The position numbers and the translations under genes were made by a program. The notes beneath the pieces are model-generated. The model saw only the letters and a program-made list of their open reading frames with translations. It did not search any database and had not been told where the DNA came from. This document shows positions 46,722-57,400 of a stretch of DNA of 64,000 nucleotides, in pieces (positions within the stretch are counted from its first letter, which is position 1; each line of letters opens with the position of its first letter). Origin of the DNA: Rhynchosporium graminicola (Eukaryota > Ascomycota > Leotiomycetes > Helotiales > Ploettnerulaceae); assembly GCA_900074885.1 (NCBI GenBank), contig FJUW01000012.1, positions 248,001-312,000 on the forward strand, read 5' to 3'.

Positions 46722-49615
46722 GGGTACGTCCAAATCTATAGCTGCTTCCAACTTGTGCTCTCTTGTGGTCGCTACCCGCGCGCCTGGCTTTTTACTAGAA
46801 CTTTCTTTGTTATCGATCCCCTCTTGTACGTCCAGGAGCTGATTGTTTTTTTTAATACCAAGTGACTGATGGTTGCGGTTCCTGTATGCTGGTAGAGGCT
46901 CGCTCAAAAGACAGATCGTAAACCAGTAGATCCAGAATGTCCACAAGTAAACCCCCCAAGCCCTAAAGTTCGTGTCTATCAGGATCGAGACCGGGCAGCC
47001 CAATGTATTGAGTGTACGGTCGCCCGCTGCATCGAGTCGCACAGGCTGGTCGAGTTTCTGCCTATACTACTGGACTTCTGAGAAGATTCAGGTCGTGTGT
47101 GTCGAGCTGGTGGATTATTGGGTCGAGGAGAAAGCAGCGGTGTTTGGTGTGAAGCATGCAGATGCATTCGTTCTCTCTTGAGATCTATTTTCGTATCGTC
47201 CAATAGCAGATGACCTATTGATGACCTTTGATTTTACCTTATCGATATCGCGCCAATACAAGAGTCTAGTTGGCCCAAAATGGATGGATCCTCATGTCGT
47301 GGAGTCGTGGAGTAATGGATGGTAAGAGGTAGTGGGGTCATTTTGGTGATGCGATCATGGATCATTGTTCGGGTTCAGACGACTGTGTTTAAAGAGACAT
47401 CTGGTTGGCTGGGCCCACGTCGGTAATCGGCTCCGCTAAAGGTCGATCCAGTGAAGAAGATAAACAGAGGAAGGGAAACGAACTGAGAAGGGGAGATTAT
47501 TGAAGATATCGAAGACTGATTGCTCGGATTATTTATCCTCGTGGTACCGACTGGCTTTGGTAATTTATTGCTCAATACAGTCTTACATTATCACATTGAG
47601 GTGGTTCTAACGGAAATCTCGCGCGTAGGTGAGGCAACCTCATATGCAGAATTAGTGAGATGATAGACGGGTCAGATTTCCAAGCTTGTGCCAAGCAATT
47701 TTATTGCGATCTGATTTGGTAGAAACCTTCCCTGCATTGATTTGTAATTGCTAATTCCAAGCTCTCCTGTTGGCTGTAGTGCTGTAGCGCGACAAGAATC
47801 CTGACTCAGCCTTAATTCCTTCCGTATTTTCCTGTCTACTATCTTCTACAGCGTCTGTAAATAAAGGGAGCTCGGGAGGGGGACCCCTTGAGATGTGTGA
47901 ATGTATCCGATGAGGGGGGCCTTATGGGAGTCCCCCCCTAGAGTGAGTCGTCCAAACCAAGCCCCAAGGAATGTGAAGATATGTCAAATCAATTTAAGAA
48001 GAGGAGAGCAGGAGACGAGGAGATAACCAGAATGGCTCCATGTTTGACAGGAACAACGTAGTTACAGTCAGAACTAGCTAGCAACTACGGTTTGAATGCT
48101 TTCCGCCGCTTTGAGAGGGGACTTCGATTGTGATCAGACACTGGATTGTGATACAGCCATGTCTCCTATCAACACAATTCACAATCCCGAACATCCTTAC
48201 AGATCGATGTTCAAATTCAGAGTCGTTCATATTAGAACTCCTCAAATCAGTAGGACTCAATTGATCTTTTATAAGACTGGGAAACTTCGGGAGTATATAG
48301 AGTCTCCGATATAGGGTACCACTATACAAGGAACCAGATCGTTAAGCGACGTGGTTGTTGACAATCTGGAGGTCAAAGGACACGAATCCGTTGGGCACCG
48401 CTTGACGAGAAAGTAATGATCAACTCATCTCACATCCCAAATTGGAAGCACCAATTATTTTTTACTTCAAGTCCATCATCCTCTCACCCAAGTTCTGTTC
48501 CCTGTTTCTACCCATCGTGCAGTATGCTTGGACAAGCCCAGCGTGCACTTTGAAGACTCATTCCGATGCTAGGAAGTTCCGTTGCTCGGTAGTGCCCCTG
48601 CTCCTGATGTCAAGAGGAACGCTATATTTGGAAGAACGCGAAGCTACTCAGGTTCTTTGTGGGTTTGAACCTGTTGTCTTGGAATTGTAGGGCCACAATT
48701 AACCAAAATTCCTTCGGAATGCCACTGTGTTTGAATTCAGACCCACGAAAAACCCGAGAATTGCCCCGGATATTAGTCTATGAGGCTCCTCGGAGCTGTA
48801 GCTCGGAGGCACTTAGTCCCGTGTCGCTTAGCGTTGATGTTGTTGACATTCAAAAACGAAGACTAGCATTTTATGAGCGTCTCAAGATAGAACAAGATAG
48901 CACCATAGTAATCTGGAGGTTTGAATATGAGAGATTGTTTCGCATATTAGTCTCCAGTCTAGGTAGCTTTATCCACTTTATCCGAAGATGCAATTCTATT
49001 TTAGGAACCGAGGGATCGGTTCTGGCTGATATGAACGTCGCTCGTCACTGCGCCTCTACACTACTTTCAGTCTTTACTACTCTTTAGAAGTTGAAAAGTA
49101 CAAACTATTACGTCACTGGGTCATTGGTATCAAATCAGATAATGTGGAGAAAACGTTCCTGCCTTCCGAGTAGTGGTAGTTGCCAAGGCAAATGTCACTA
49201 GCTAAGCAATAAATTCAACAGAAAGGAAAACTGATACCAAGCCTCACACCGGAGCGTCTTCAGTAACCGTCTCTAAAATATTCCTTCGCGTCTCTCCTTC
49301 ATGCTGATCTTGCATCCTAATTAGGTGTTCCCCATGTTGTCGATATTCCAGATCGTTGCCAATCTAGGAAGATCACGAAGATCAGTGGAGACACCAGAAT
49401 CATGGTCGCCGACCTCGTCTCGCGAGCTTCTTTTTTTTACGTGAATGTGAATAAATGGCCTCCACTTCAAGGGACTGAAGAAAGCATTTGAGGCAAAATG
49501 ATATCATTCTTTGGGGCTGTTGAGACACTGCGAAAACCAGTATGGAAATGAGCAAACAAGATTACAAGACCGCAATTGACACAGAGATCATGAGATTAGG
49601 GGTGTAACAATTATC

Positions 49616-49622
49616 TATAAAG
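49616..49622 (+). promoter_or_regulatory. TATA box of the ten-cysteine secreted protein gene
   Basis: TATAAAG lies 114 bp before the ATG at 49730. Confidence 0.5.
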
Positions 49623-49729
49623 CTTGAATCCCATTCTAGTTACATCTCGTTCATCAGATACCAGAACAACCTACATTGCACGATCCTTTCTCAGTAGCAT
49701 CTTACCCTCTCAGTTCACAAAGTCAAATC

Positions 49730-50879
49730 ATGCATTTCCCAACGCTCAAAGTCCTTGCTCTTGTAGCGATTGCCTCTGCCGCTCCTATCGATGAAGTTCT
49801 GGCAAAAGACGGTCTGACCGTTCACGACATCGTCGAGAAAGCGGGCCACCTCGAAAAGTCACCTGCGCTCAAAGACAGGCAAGCTCCTGGCTTGGGATGC
49901 CAGCACCAGGAAGTCTTCCAGTGGATCGCAGCCGACGATCCCAACCCTCATCAAAATTTCGTCTTCAAGCAAATCACCCCGAGCGTGCAGTGTACTGGAA
50001 GCCCAGGTAACAGCGTCGCTGTATCGAAGGGGTTGACTGTTGGGTGGTCATTCAGTCTCAGTCAGTAATCTCCATCTTTGATGTCCCAACAATGATATGA
50101 CTACTCATGACTTCTACGGTCCACTTTACTAATACGATAGAACAGCTGGTGCGGTCACGGGTAACCCAGCTTCGGGGGGAGTAGGATCATGGTTGAGTGC
50201 CGGATTCAGTGTCTCGGAGTCGGTTACAACGACGACAACGCAGACCTTTGGATGCTCATCGGACACAGGCTCCCAACAGGGCTCTGTTTGTGGGTTCCAA
50301 CGGGTCCAGGTCACCGCATACACGATCAAGGAACAGAAGTGTAGTATTGCGTCTCCTACTTGCGCAGATGCTAGTCAGAGATTTTGTTCTGATACCGGGA
50401 AAACTGGAGTCTTGTTTTCACCTAATGCGGGTACGTTCCTCTAGAATATACACTTCTGGACTCATCAGAGAAACTATATTCCCACGCGCAATCCAGACAG
50501 ATATTCAACGAGACTTTACTGACTTCCTTTCGCAGACCAGGGTGGAAGTTCCACGGCATCGGGAAATTGCTATTACAACAATTTTCAGTAAGTTCTGATG
50601 TCCCTCAACTCATTTGGTCCCCCCTTCTTAAAGTCATAACCTCTGGATGGCCTCATTCCAATTTATTGGTCTTTGCAATATTGACTTTTGATCATCTAGA
50701 CTCGGCCTCCCGTGCATTGTTTCAGGCAACGAGATCCGTAGTAACCCATCTTCCATCCCTGGCGGCCCACAATATGTCGGCTGTGATGATCCAAGATGTA
50801 AGTAAACAAAAAACTATCTTCTGATTTCTCACCAAAAGCGTTGTACTGATGCTTCAAATTAGCGGCACCGGGCCAGTAA
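49730..50879 (+). CDS. Secreted ten-cysteine protein, effector-like
   Basis: Five exons, 49730-50060, 50146-50430, 50536-50587, 50700-50797 and 50863-50879 (783 nt, 260 residues), are needed; no single frame covers the gene. The phase-consistent choice for exon four starts at the AG of ATCTAG (50696-50699) and restores a frame with two more cysteines, and the fifth exon is a 17-nt end (SAPGQ, stop). The leader MHFPTLKVLALVAIASAAP is a signal peptide. A propeptide-like stretch ends with an Arg-containing site (LKDR) before QAPGLGC. The mature part has ten Cys and a Ser/Thr/Val-rich middle (SVSESVTTTTTQTFGC). No domain is recognised. It lies convergent with the defensin-like gene. Confidence 0.72.
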
Positions 50880-51984
50880 ATGTTTTCGATGATTCGCATC
50901 AGAGGATCGGGGATATGTGGGGAGGAGTCTCCTCTGCTAGTGATCAGGAGAATGAAGTGCACACTATGTGTCTTCAAGGTTGATTTTGGATAGCTGTTGG
51001 CGTGTACATTTTGAACCCTAGGTGGGAAGATAAATTGAAAGAGATGTGTTCTCTAGTTCTATTGAAGCCTTCAGGCTGCGAAATGAAAGAGATTTCATGA
51101 TCTTCGAGTCGTTATCGAGTTCAGATTGTCATTTACTGCCACCCGTGATCCTCTCGGCCCGAATGTCTGCTCGAGGCATCAGGTGTACTTAATATATGAG
51201 ACTTGGTTATGTCGAAAATCATTGTTCATGGTAACACTCAGCTAGATGCTGGCTCGTGTCCTTCGGCAGGTACTAGGACGAAAGATATGGAGTATCATTC
51301 CTTACACCTTAGTATCTTTGAGCCTCCGTAAAATAGCCGGTCCCCCTCGAGAAAACTTCGTAACTGGGGAGAAGCGGACGTTCCGCGTGAAATGTGATTT
51401 CAAAGTAGTCTATCTCAACGATATATTAGTTTTAGCTTCAACTAATCAGAAAACTTACTTCTGATATAGACATTTAGGTTTATAAGGTTGTTATCTTATT
51501 TCGGAAATTGACAAGTGTAGAAAGTACCTGTAAAAAGGGGAAGAACGCCGATTCCTTACTACAGGACTTCCAGGAACATGAGCGAGATGAGAGAGGTCCT
51601 CTTTTAGAAATCGGGGGTTTCGACTAGAAATTTCATGTCATATAGTTCTAGTAGGAATAAGTGTGGTAGAACAACGTGTACAACTAGCTCAAGGAGAGCT
51701 TTGGTGTTATCATAAAATTCCTTATGCATGTTGACTTTCTACGGAATCTAATGACACAAGACATTTCAGCTCCCCTGGCTGTAACCGAGTTCCGAGACAT
51801 ACAGGTTGCGAAGACAATAAGCCTCGGTGGAGTGTTATCCCCTATACATTCGGATGAACAATAAGCAAGCCGAACCCCTTCCCGACATTTTGAAGACAGA
51901 ACCAGACACAGCCGCATGTACAACTCAAATCCACAGCCCGTCATCTTTGAGCAACCTGTTAACGTGCGGCGATATGATTGTTGT

Positions 51985-52299
51985 TCATGCACCTCCTGCA
52001 CAATTGCATTTGCTGTAGAGGCGTTAGATATACTTGGCGATAGATGTCGAATTCTTCCCAACTTACCCGGTGACCGGATTGCAATCCCCCAGGGGGACGC
52101 CCTGATTAGCGGCGCACTGCTTTTGTGTTAGTGCAAGATGGCAAGGTCATCGTGTCTTAACTTGGTGACTTACCCATCGATCGCATCCTTCAGATGGACA
52201 GGGTTTGAGGTTGTTTGGGGTTCTCTCTTCAGCTTGCACTGCAGCCGCAGTACTGCCGATAGCCATGAAAGCGATCCAGAGGAGGGCGTTCACCTTCAT
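51985..52299 (-). CDS. Secreted CSalpha-beta defensin-like peptide precursor
   Basis: Minus-strand exons are 52299-52174, 52116-52067 and 52012-51985 (204 nt, 67 residues). Both introns (57 and 54 nt) have perfect GTAAGT donors, CTAAC branch sites and CAG acceptors, and the phases agree. Exon one encodes a signal peptide (MKVNALLWIAFMAIGSTAAA, cleavage near VQA) and the first two Cys. Exon two adds Cys three and four, and exon three the final C-x-C. The mature about 43 residues have the pattern C-x4-C-x3-C-x10-C-x6-C-x-C, with Gly two before the fourth Cys (GDC), the CSalpha-beta/gamma-core signature of defensins and related small toxins. A TATA box and a pyrimidine/A-rich leader precede it. 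Activity (antimicrobial, effector or other) is unknown. Confidence 0.75.
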
Positions 52300-52401
52300 C
52301 TTGCGTTGTTGATCGGTTAGGTTTGATTTTGGGAAGATGAGGCTAGGTGTAGTTTGTATACTGTCGGACAATGATGGCTGGAAGAGTGGTTGCGACAATA
52401 G

Positions 52402-52408
52402 TTATATA
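52402..52408 (-). promoter_or_regulatory. TATA box of the defensin-like gene
   Basis: TATATAA on the minus strand, about 103 bp upstream of the ATG at 52299; the intervening leader is C/A-rich, as in expressed fungal genes. Confidence 0.5.
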
Positions 52409-52611
52409 CTGCTCCGTAGTCGAGGTTACGCTACCTTGTCTTTTGGAAAGGAACTTAGATTAAAATGCTACGTGGAGTTTTAAGACGCAAAAGTACCGTA
52501 CCCATTCACCAAAGTCACGCTCTCCACTACTCGTGCACCAGCAAGGGAGATTGATCATAAGGTAACTGGCCAGTGAAGAGAGCTCCTAATAAGCGTGGAA
52601 AGCATACTAGT

Positions 52612-53220
52612 AAAGTTGCGCTCCTCTGAAACCTTATAAGAGGTAAAGCAGCCAACGAGGAGTAGTACTTCGTACAGGGCCTAAATATTGTTCTTTTCAG
52701 GTCAATGCACACTAGATACTTGGCAATGCTGCTTTTATAATAATACCTAGTATTTTATATAGCCACTTTCAGCTAGAATTACTACAATATATCTATTATC
52801 TATTCCTCGTATAAGCTCTTGAATTATAGTATATATTATTGATTCCTAGGCCTTTTAAACAGCCTCTCGAAGGCGTCTATACGACCTGTAGACTACTGAA
52901 GAGCGCTCTTTAAGGTAGTCTTTCATAAGGTCTCATAGAGTCTCGATTAGGTTCAAATATAATGACTCCTCTATAATGAATTGAGGTTCCCTATATATAA
53001 ATTTCTACAGTAGGGCAGCGTAGGAGGTATGAAATAGTTATTAGCTAGAATGCCTATCAGGGGGGAAACCTTCTAGAGAGTGCACTGATACCGAATATAC
53101 GTTATTTAGAGCCTGTACGAAGTATATACTGTACTTAATATGTAAAGGTTTTCAGCTAAGACAAGCTAATTAGTACAGTAATAAGCCCAAGTTTGCTTAG
53201 AAATTGGGGAGCGCAACTTT
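52612..53220. mobile_element. Outer TIR element interrupted by a nested insertion
   Basis: AAAGTTGCGCTCC at 52612-52624 is inverted as GGAGCGCAACTTT at 53208-53220. Between them sits the complete 455-bp element at 52668-53122, so about 150 bp of outer sequence remain, a MITE-like size. No clear target-site duplication is seen outside. The inverted ends alone could be chance, but a related end sequence recurs at 60649-60662. Confidence 0.5.
52668..53122. mobile_element. Deleted Tc1/mariner element, copy 1 (455 bp)
   Basis: Inverted ends CTTCGTACAGG...CCTGTACGAAG, extending imperfectly to about 21 bp, are flanked by TA on both sides (52666-52667 and 53123-53124), the Tc1/mariner target duplication. 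The minus strand (about 52987-52747) encodes the C-terminal part of a Tc1-type transposase: a degraded SPDLNLIE-like block (LYLNLIETL, carrying the last catalytic Glu) through ERSSVVYRSYRRLREAV to the terminal GGYTKY-like end. Three in-frame stops fall where Trp or Gln is expected (TGG/CAA changed to TGA/TAA/TAG), as expected from RIP. The rest of the transposase is deleted, so it is non-autonomous. Confidence 0.8.
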
Positions 53221-53546
53221 CGTGAGTGGATACTGTAGCATTACCGGATGACCTTGGTAAAACAAAATATGTTAGCGCGAGTTTCGGGTCGGATTGAAGC
53301 AATATCTATATAATATTGAGCTATTTGTGGATCACCAGTTAAAAAAAACGGGTCACGTGAAATGCTGTGATTGGCTGTAGATAGGCCTTGGCAGGTGCAC
53401 GGCCGAAAAGAAGGAACACGAAAATCTTTCTCACGCCCGAATCAAAACAGCCCGACTTTCTTTATAGACTGCGCGAAGCAAGGTCCCTCAGCCCCGAAGC
53501 TTGCGAAGGGCCGCCGAGGAGTAGACCTTGTTAGTTATATCACTTA

Positions 53547-54001
53547 CTTCGTACAGGGCCTAAATATTGTTCTTTTCAGGTCAATGCACACTAGATACTT
53601 GGCAATACTGCTTTTATAATAATACTTAGTATTTTATATAGCCACTTTCAGCTAGAATTACTATAATATATCTATTATCTATTCCTCGTATAAGCTCTTG
53701 AATTATAGTATATATTATTAATTCCTAGGCCTTTTAAATAGCCTCTCGAAGGCGTCTATACGACCTGTAGACTACTAAAGAGCGCTCTTTAAGGTAGTCT
53801 TTCATAAGGTCTTATAGAGTCTCGATTAGGTTCAAATATAATGACTCCTCTATAATGAATTGAGGTTCCCTGTGTATAAATTTCTATAGTAGGGCAGCGT
53901 AGGAGGCATGAAATAGTCATTAGCTAGAATGCCTATCAGGGGGGAAACCTTCTAGAGAGTACACTGACACCGAATATACGTTATTTAGAGCCTGTACGAA
54001 G
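53547..54001. mobile_element. Deleted Tc1/mariner element, copy 2 (455 bp)
   Basis: Same length, ends and TA flanks (53545-53546 and 54002-54003) as copy 1, 424 bp away in the same orientation. Differences are nearly all transitions, for example CCTAGT/CTTAGT and TACTACAA/TACTATAA, consistent with independent RIP after amplification. The transposase tail lies at about 53866-53626 on the minus strand and is equally broken. Confidence 0.8.
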
Positions 54002-54260
54002 TATATTAGTAGCTATCTAAATATCTTCTTAAACAACTTACTAAGAGAGTATATGTGAATATCAGTAAACGCTAAGGAACCTTAGTATATGAAAGGGGGT
54101 GTTTTTATGTAAGGCGTTTAAAGTAGAGTAAGCAGCTAGGATTTGTGCGCCGATCTATGGAAAGATCGAGCGGTGATATCTGGTTATTGATTTTCCTTTC
54201 CTTATCACAAAAGAGGCGAAGGTTTGATAGACCAATAACTCTTGATCTTGGAACGATGTT

Positions 54261-54444
54261 CTTCGTACATGGCCTAAATACAAGTATTGTTCATTTTCAA
54301 TCCATGCGCACTATGTACTTGGCGATATATAACGGGCCAGCATGAAAAGTATGACATAGTCATTGGCCCGAATGCCTGTCAGAGGAGAGCCTTCTGGAGG
54401 GAGCACAAACACCAAAATGAACAATGGTTAGGCCATGAACGAAG
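54261..54444. mobile_element. Shorter related TIR element (184 bp)
   Basis: The ends CTTCGTACATGGCCTAA and its inverse TTAGGCCATGAACGAAG (16 of 17 match) resemble those of the 455-bp copies. Both arms align to them, but the central transposase segment is absent. It is more GC-rich and has few RIP-like changes, so it may be a separate MITE lineage. A TA duplication is not visible. Confidence 0.6.
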
Positions 54445-57400
54445 TGTGGCACAATTAAGATATGTCCTCCTTGCTCCTTGAGGGCCAGCTGGAACAAATG
54501 ACGGGGCTGAAGGATGAGCTCACTACTTGGAACAGATTCCCCAGCTTACTGAAACCTTAGAAGAACTCTCGCAAAATTAAAGCTCGGAACCTGAAAATTG
54601 GCGTAGAAAGGTCAAGAAGGGTGACGTGTGCGTAATATCCTTTGATACCATCTTCCCCCTCAGCTTAAACGTTAAAATCTGTGCTGTAGCAAGGGCGAAA
54701 GTTTTAGAGTTGAAACCGGGGGTGGGGAGGATTGTAAAGCATATCATACAGTACTGACATTAACCATAGTAAAACACCTAATCTCAAGGCCTCAACCGCA
54801 TATATTATTGGTGTACGGTTAGAGGTAGACGAGACGAGCTCGACCGGCCACCTTAAAAAGGATAATCGTGGGATCAAAGGCCATCCATCACCCTCCGTCA
54901 AAGCTGCGCCTCCGTTTGGGACACACCAAAAAACAAGAAAAACACCAAAACCCAAGATTCTCTTTCACATACAAAGTAGGTCTGTGCTTCCGAGATGAGC
55001 CTCGTTTAGCTGCATCTTGGTTTTTGCTATGCCCCGCGCGGAGACGCAGCTTTGATGGAGGGTTGTGGTCTTTACTAAGTAATTGGTAATCCCACGATTA
55101 TCAAATGCCGATATGCTTTCCTAAGGCCTCAAGGGGGAACCCTAAGTAAGGAACGTGTTTCGCCGTCGCTGCGTTCAACATCTTAGCTGAGGGTGAGAAT
55201 GGTAAGGCGGGGAGCGTCCCTTCCCCACATTTGCTTTTGTGTCGGAGATGACCACAGGCGGGAACCATGGAAGCCAGCCATAGTGCGATATCGATAACAG
55301 GCGCTCGAGGTAGATAGATATGAAATGCTCTTGCTGGATTTTTGGGATTAGAAGCAATCGACTATGAGAAGCAGATAGTCATACGGTTAGACCTACTGAG
55401 TAACGAGTCCTAATTTGCCGCCGCAACCATTGTTTGTTACAGGATTATAGGGGATTGGATTGTGGTGGGTCTGGAGGGGGCAACCCTGAGGTGACGATTA
55501 CGTGTGCCCATGGAATTTGCACTTGGCTCATCTCAAGCCTAATCTCTTACCAACAGGGCTGATGGAAGTCCACGATGTATGATACGATAGAACAAACAAT
55601 GCAGCACATCCTGCACTAAATCGTAGCAAATTAGCTTATTCAGATTCTTGCAATGTTAAAGAGCAAAAATGCTACATAGTTATCCATGTGACAACGGCAT
55701 CGCGTTGATGGCTATTGTATCGTTGGGCCGGAGCAAGGAAGCCTATCTCGGAAGTGAAGATTCAAGGTTCTAGTTGATTAGTGATAGGTTGGAATAACAT
55801 GCCTAATGCAGTACTGTGTACACTGTAAACTGCTTCCTCTTGTAGCTGTAAGGTCTAAGGCGCTATCCCATCGGTTTCCGCAACTACGAGAACTGCCCGC
55901 AGCCGTTGAAAAAAGGTCGACTAGAGAATTAGCGGCTCACTACTGTCATTATATAGTTGATGAATATTGGCTAATCAGTGTATGGAGGAGGCACTGTATC
56001 TCAAAGATCCTGAGCCTCCATGGGGATCGAAACGGAAAGGGAGGGAAGTTGCTAATCGTCTATATGAGGCCATTGTTAATTGACTGGCAATGGATCGCCC
56101 GAAATGATAGTTGAAGTTTGAGTGGTGGCATGGCTAGTCATATTTCACGAATCATCATCATGGGACCAGTGGACCGTGGGCCCTAAGTCGCTCAATGGGT
56201 AACTTCTTTACCTCAGTTAGGATCCTCGTACTGGATCTATCATGATGTAATCATACCACGCTATGCGAGATCCCGTTGAAGCAAAGAAGGAGATGTCAGA
56301 GGAACAGTTTTGCCCCAATATGAGTTCTGATAATATCTTTAAGAGGAGATACACTTGGCCAAGATCGAATACTAGTCAATCGGAGGTAACAGATCTAATT
56401 ATATCCTCAGGCGATGAGTTTTATTTTGACTCACATACCACAATACAATATATATATAATCGATGAGGGGGAAATGAAAGAGTGGGACTGTAGTATTGAA
56501 CCTAAATTGTATATCCGCATACGCAGCTTTCTCGAATAGAACCCGGCTGTACGAAATGGCGTTCCTGCCTCGAAACTCTGGCTTGGATTGAGCCCAGTTG
56601 ATATCAATGGGACTAAAATGCTTAAAGCATTTTACGACCCTTTGGAATGATGAAGATAGATTCAGACCTGCGGACAAGGGAGTTCTACGCAAACGTAAGA
56701 ATGGTAGCTGTTGGTATCACTGTATTGTATACGTATAATGAAATATTCTTAGGTGAGCCGTATATAATAGTATTATCGTTGTAATGTTAGTTGTATGGTG
56801 GCTGTCGATCCAAGGTAGTCGAGACTCCGGAAGGGAGACATATCCATCCGGCGAAGCCCCGGTGCAGATACCGACTAACGTATGACTACAGTACCCGAAG
56901 CTGCAACTCACAAGTCAATAAACCTTAGTTGCCGATTTTTTTCACGATCAAAGATATGGCTGATCATCGCATATATTCCACTCGGAGAAATTCCCTGATA
57001 TCAGGTCTATCATCCTCGCATGTCTACCACTCACCTGCCTCGATCATGAGCGGCCCAGATGACGTGAGCTGTAGAGCTGTCCGAGTATCACAACCCAACT
57101 ACGACATTCCACCTCGCTTCAAGGCCCAAACTCTAAATTAACGTCTTGTACATCGAAATTAATTATGCTCGAGTCTTTTCTCCCTCAATTATCTACATGG
57201 ATCGTTCACGTTTGCGAATTCTGCGATCCATCCCAGATTTTGGCCCTCGGGCACCGCCGGGTGGTCTTGTGCAGAGAGTTCGGTCCTGCTAGAAGTCGCC
57301 TATACTACTAGCGTGCCTGCTTCACCGATATTTGCTTCTTGCTGCTCCCTTCTTCCTCTTTCGATCTCCCCATGCCTCTGTCCTTGCTTGATTCTCCTGC

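Larger units (their letters stand above)
46580..49729. other. 3.1-kb intergenic stretch, no gene recognised
   Basis: The longest frame (about 46599-47042, minus) has no ATG start and overlaps the promoter. The segment 47870-47945 contains clustered AGGGG/CCCCT, which resemble stress-response elements but are low-information. No RNA gene is seen. Confidence 0.5.

Noticed and set aside
46599..47042. 147-codon minus-strand frame upstream of the siderophore gene
   Set aside because: It begins with GTG, has no ATG start or domain and covers the promoter and the candidate GATA site.
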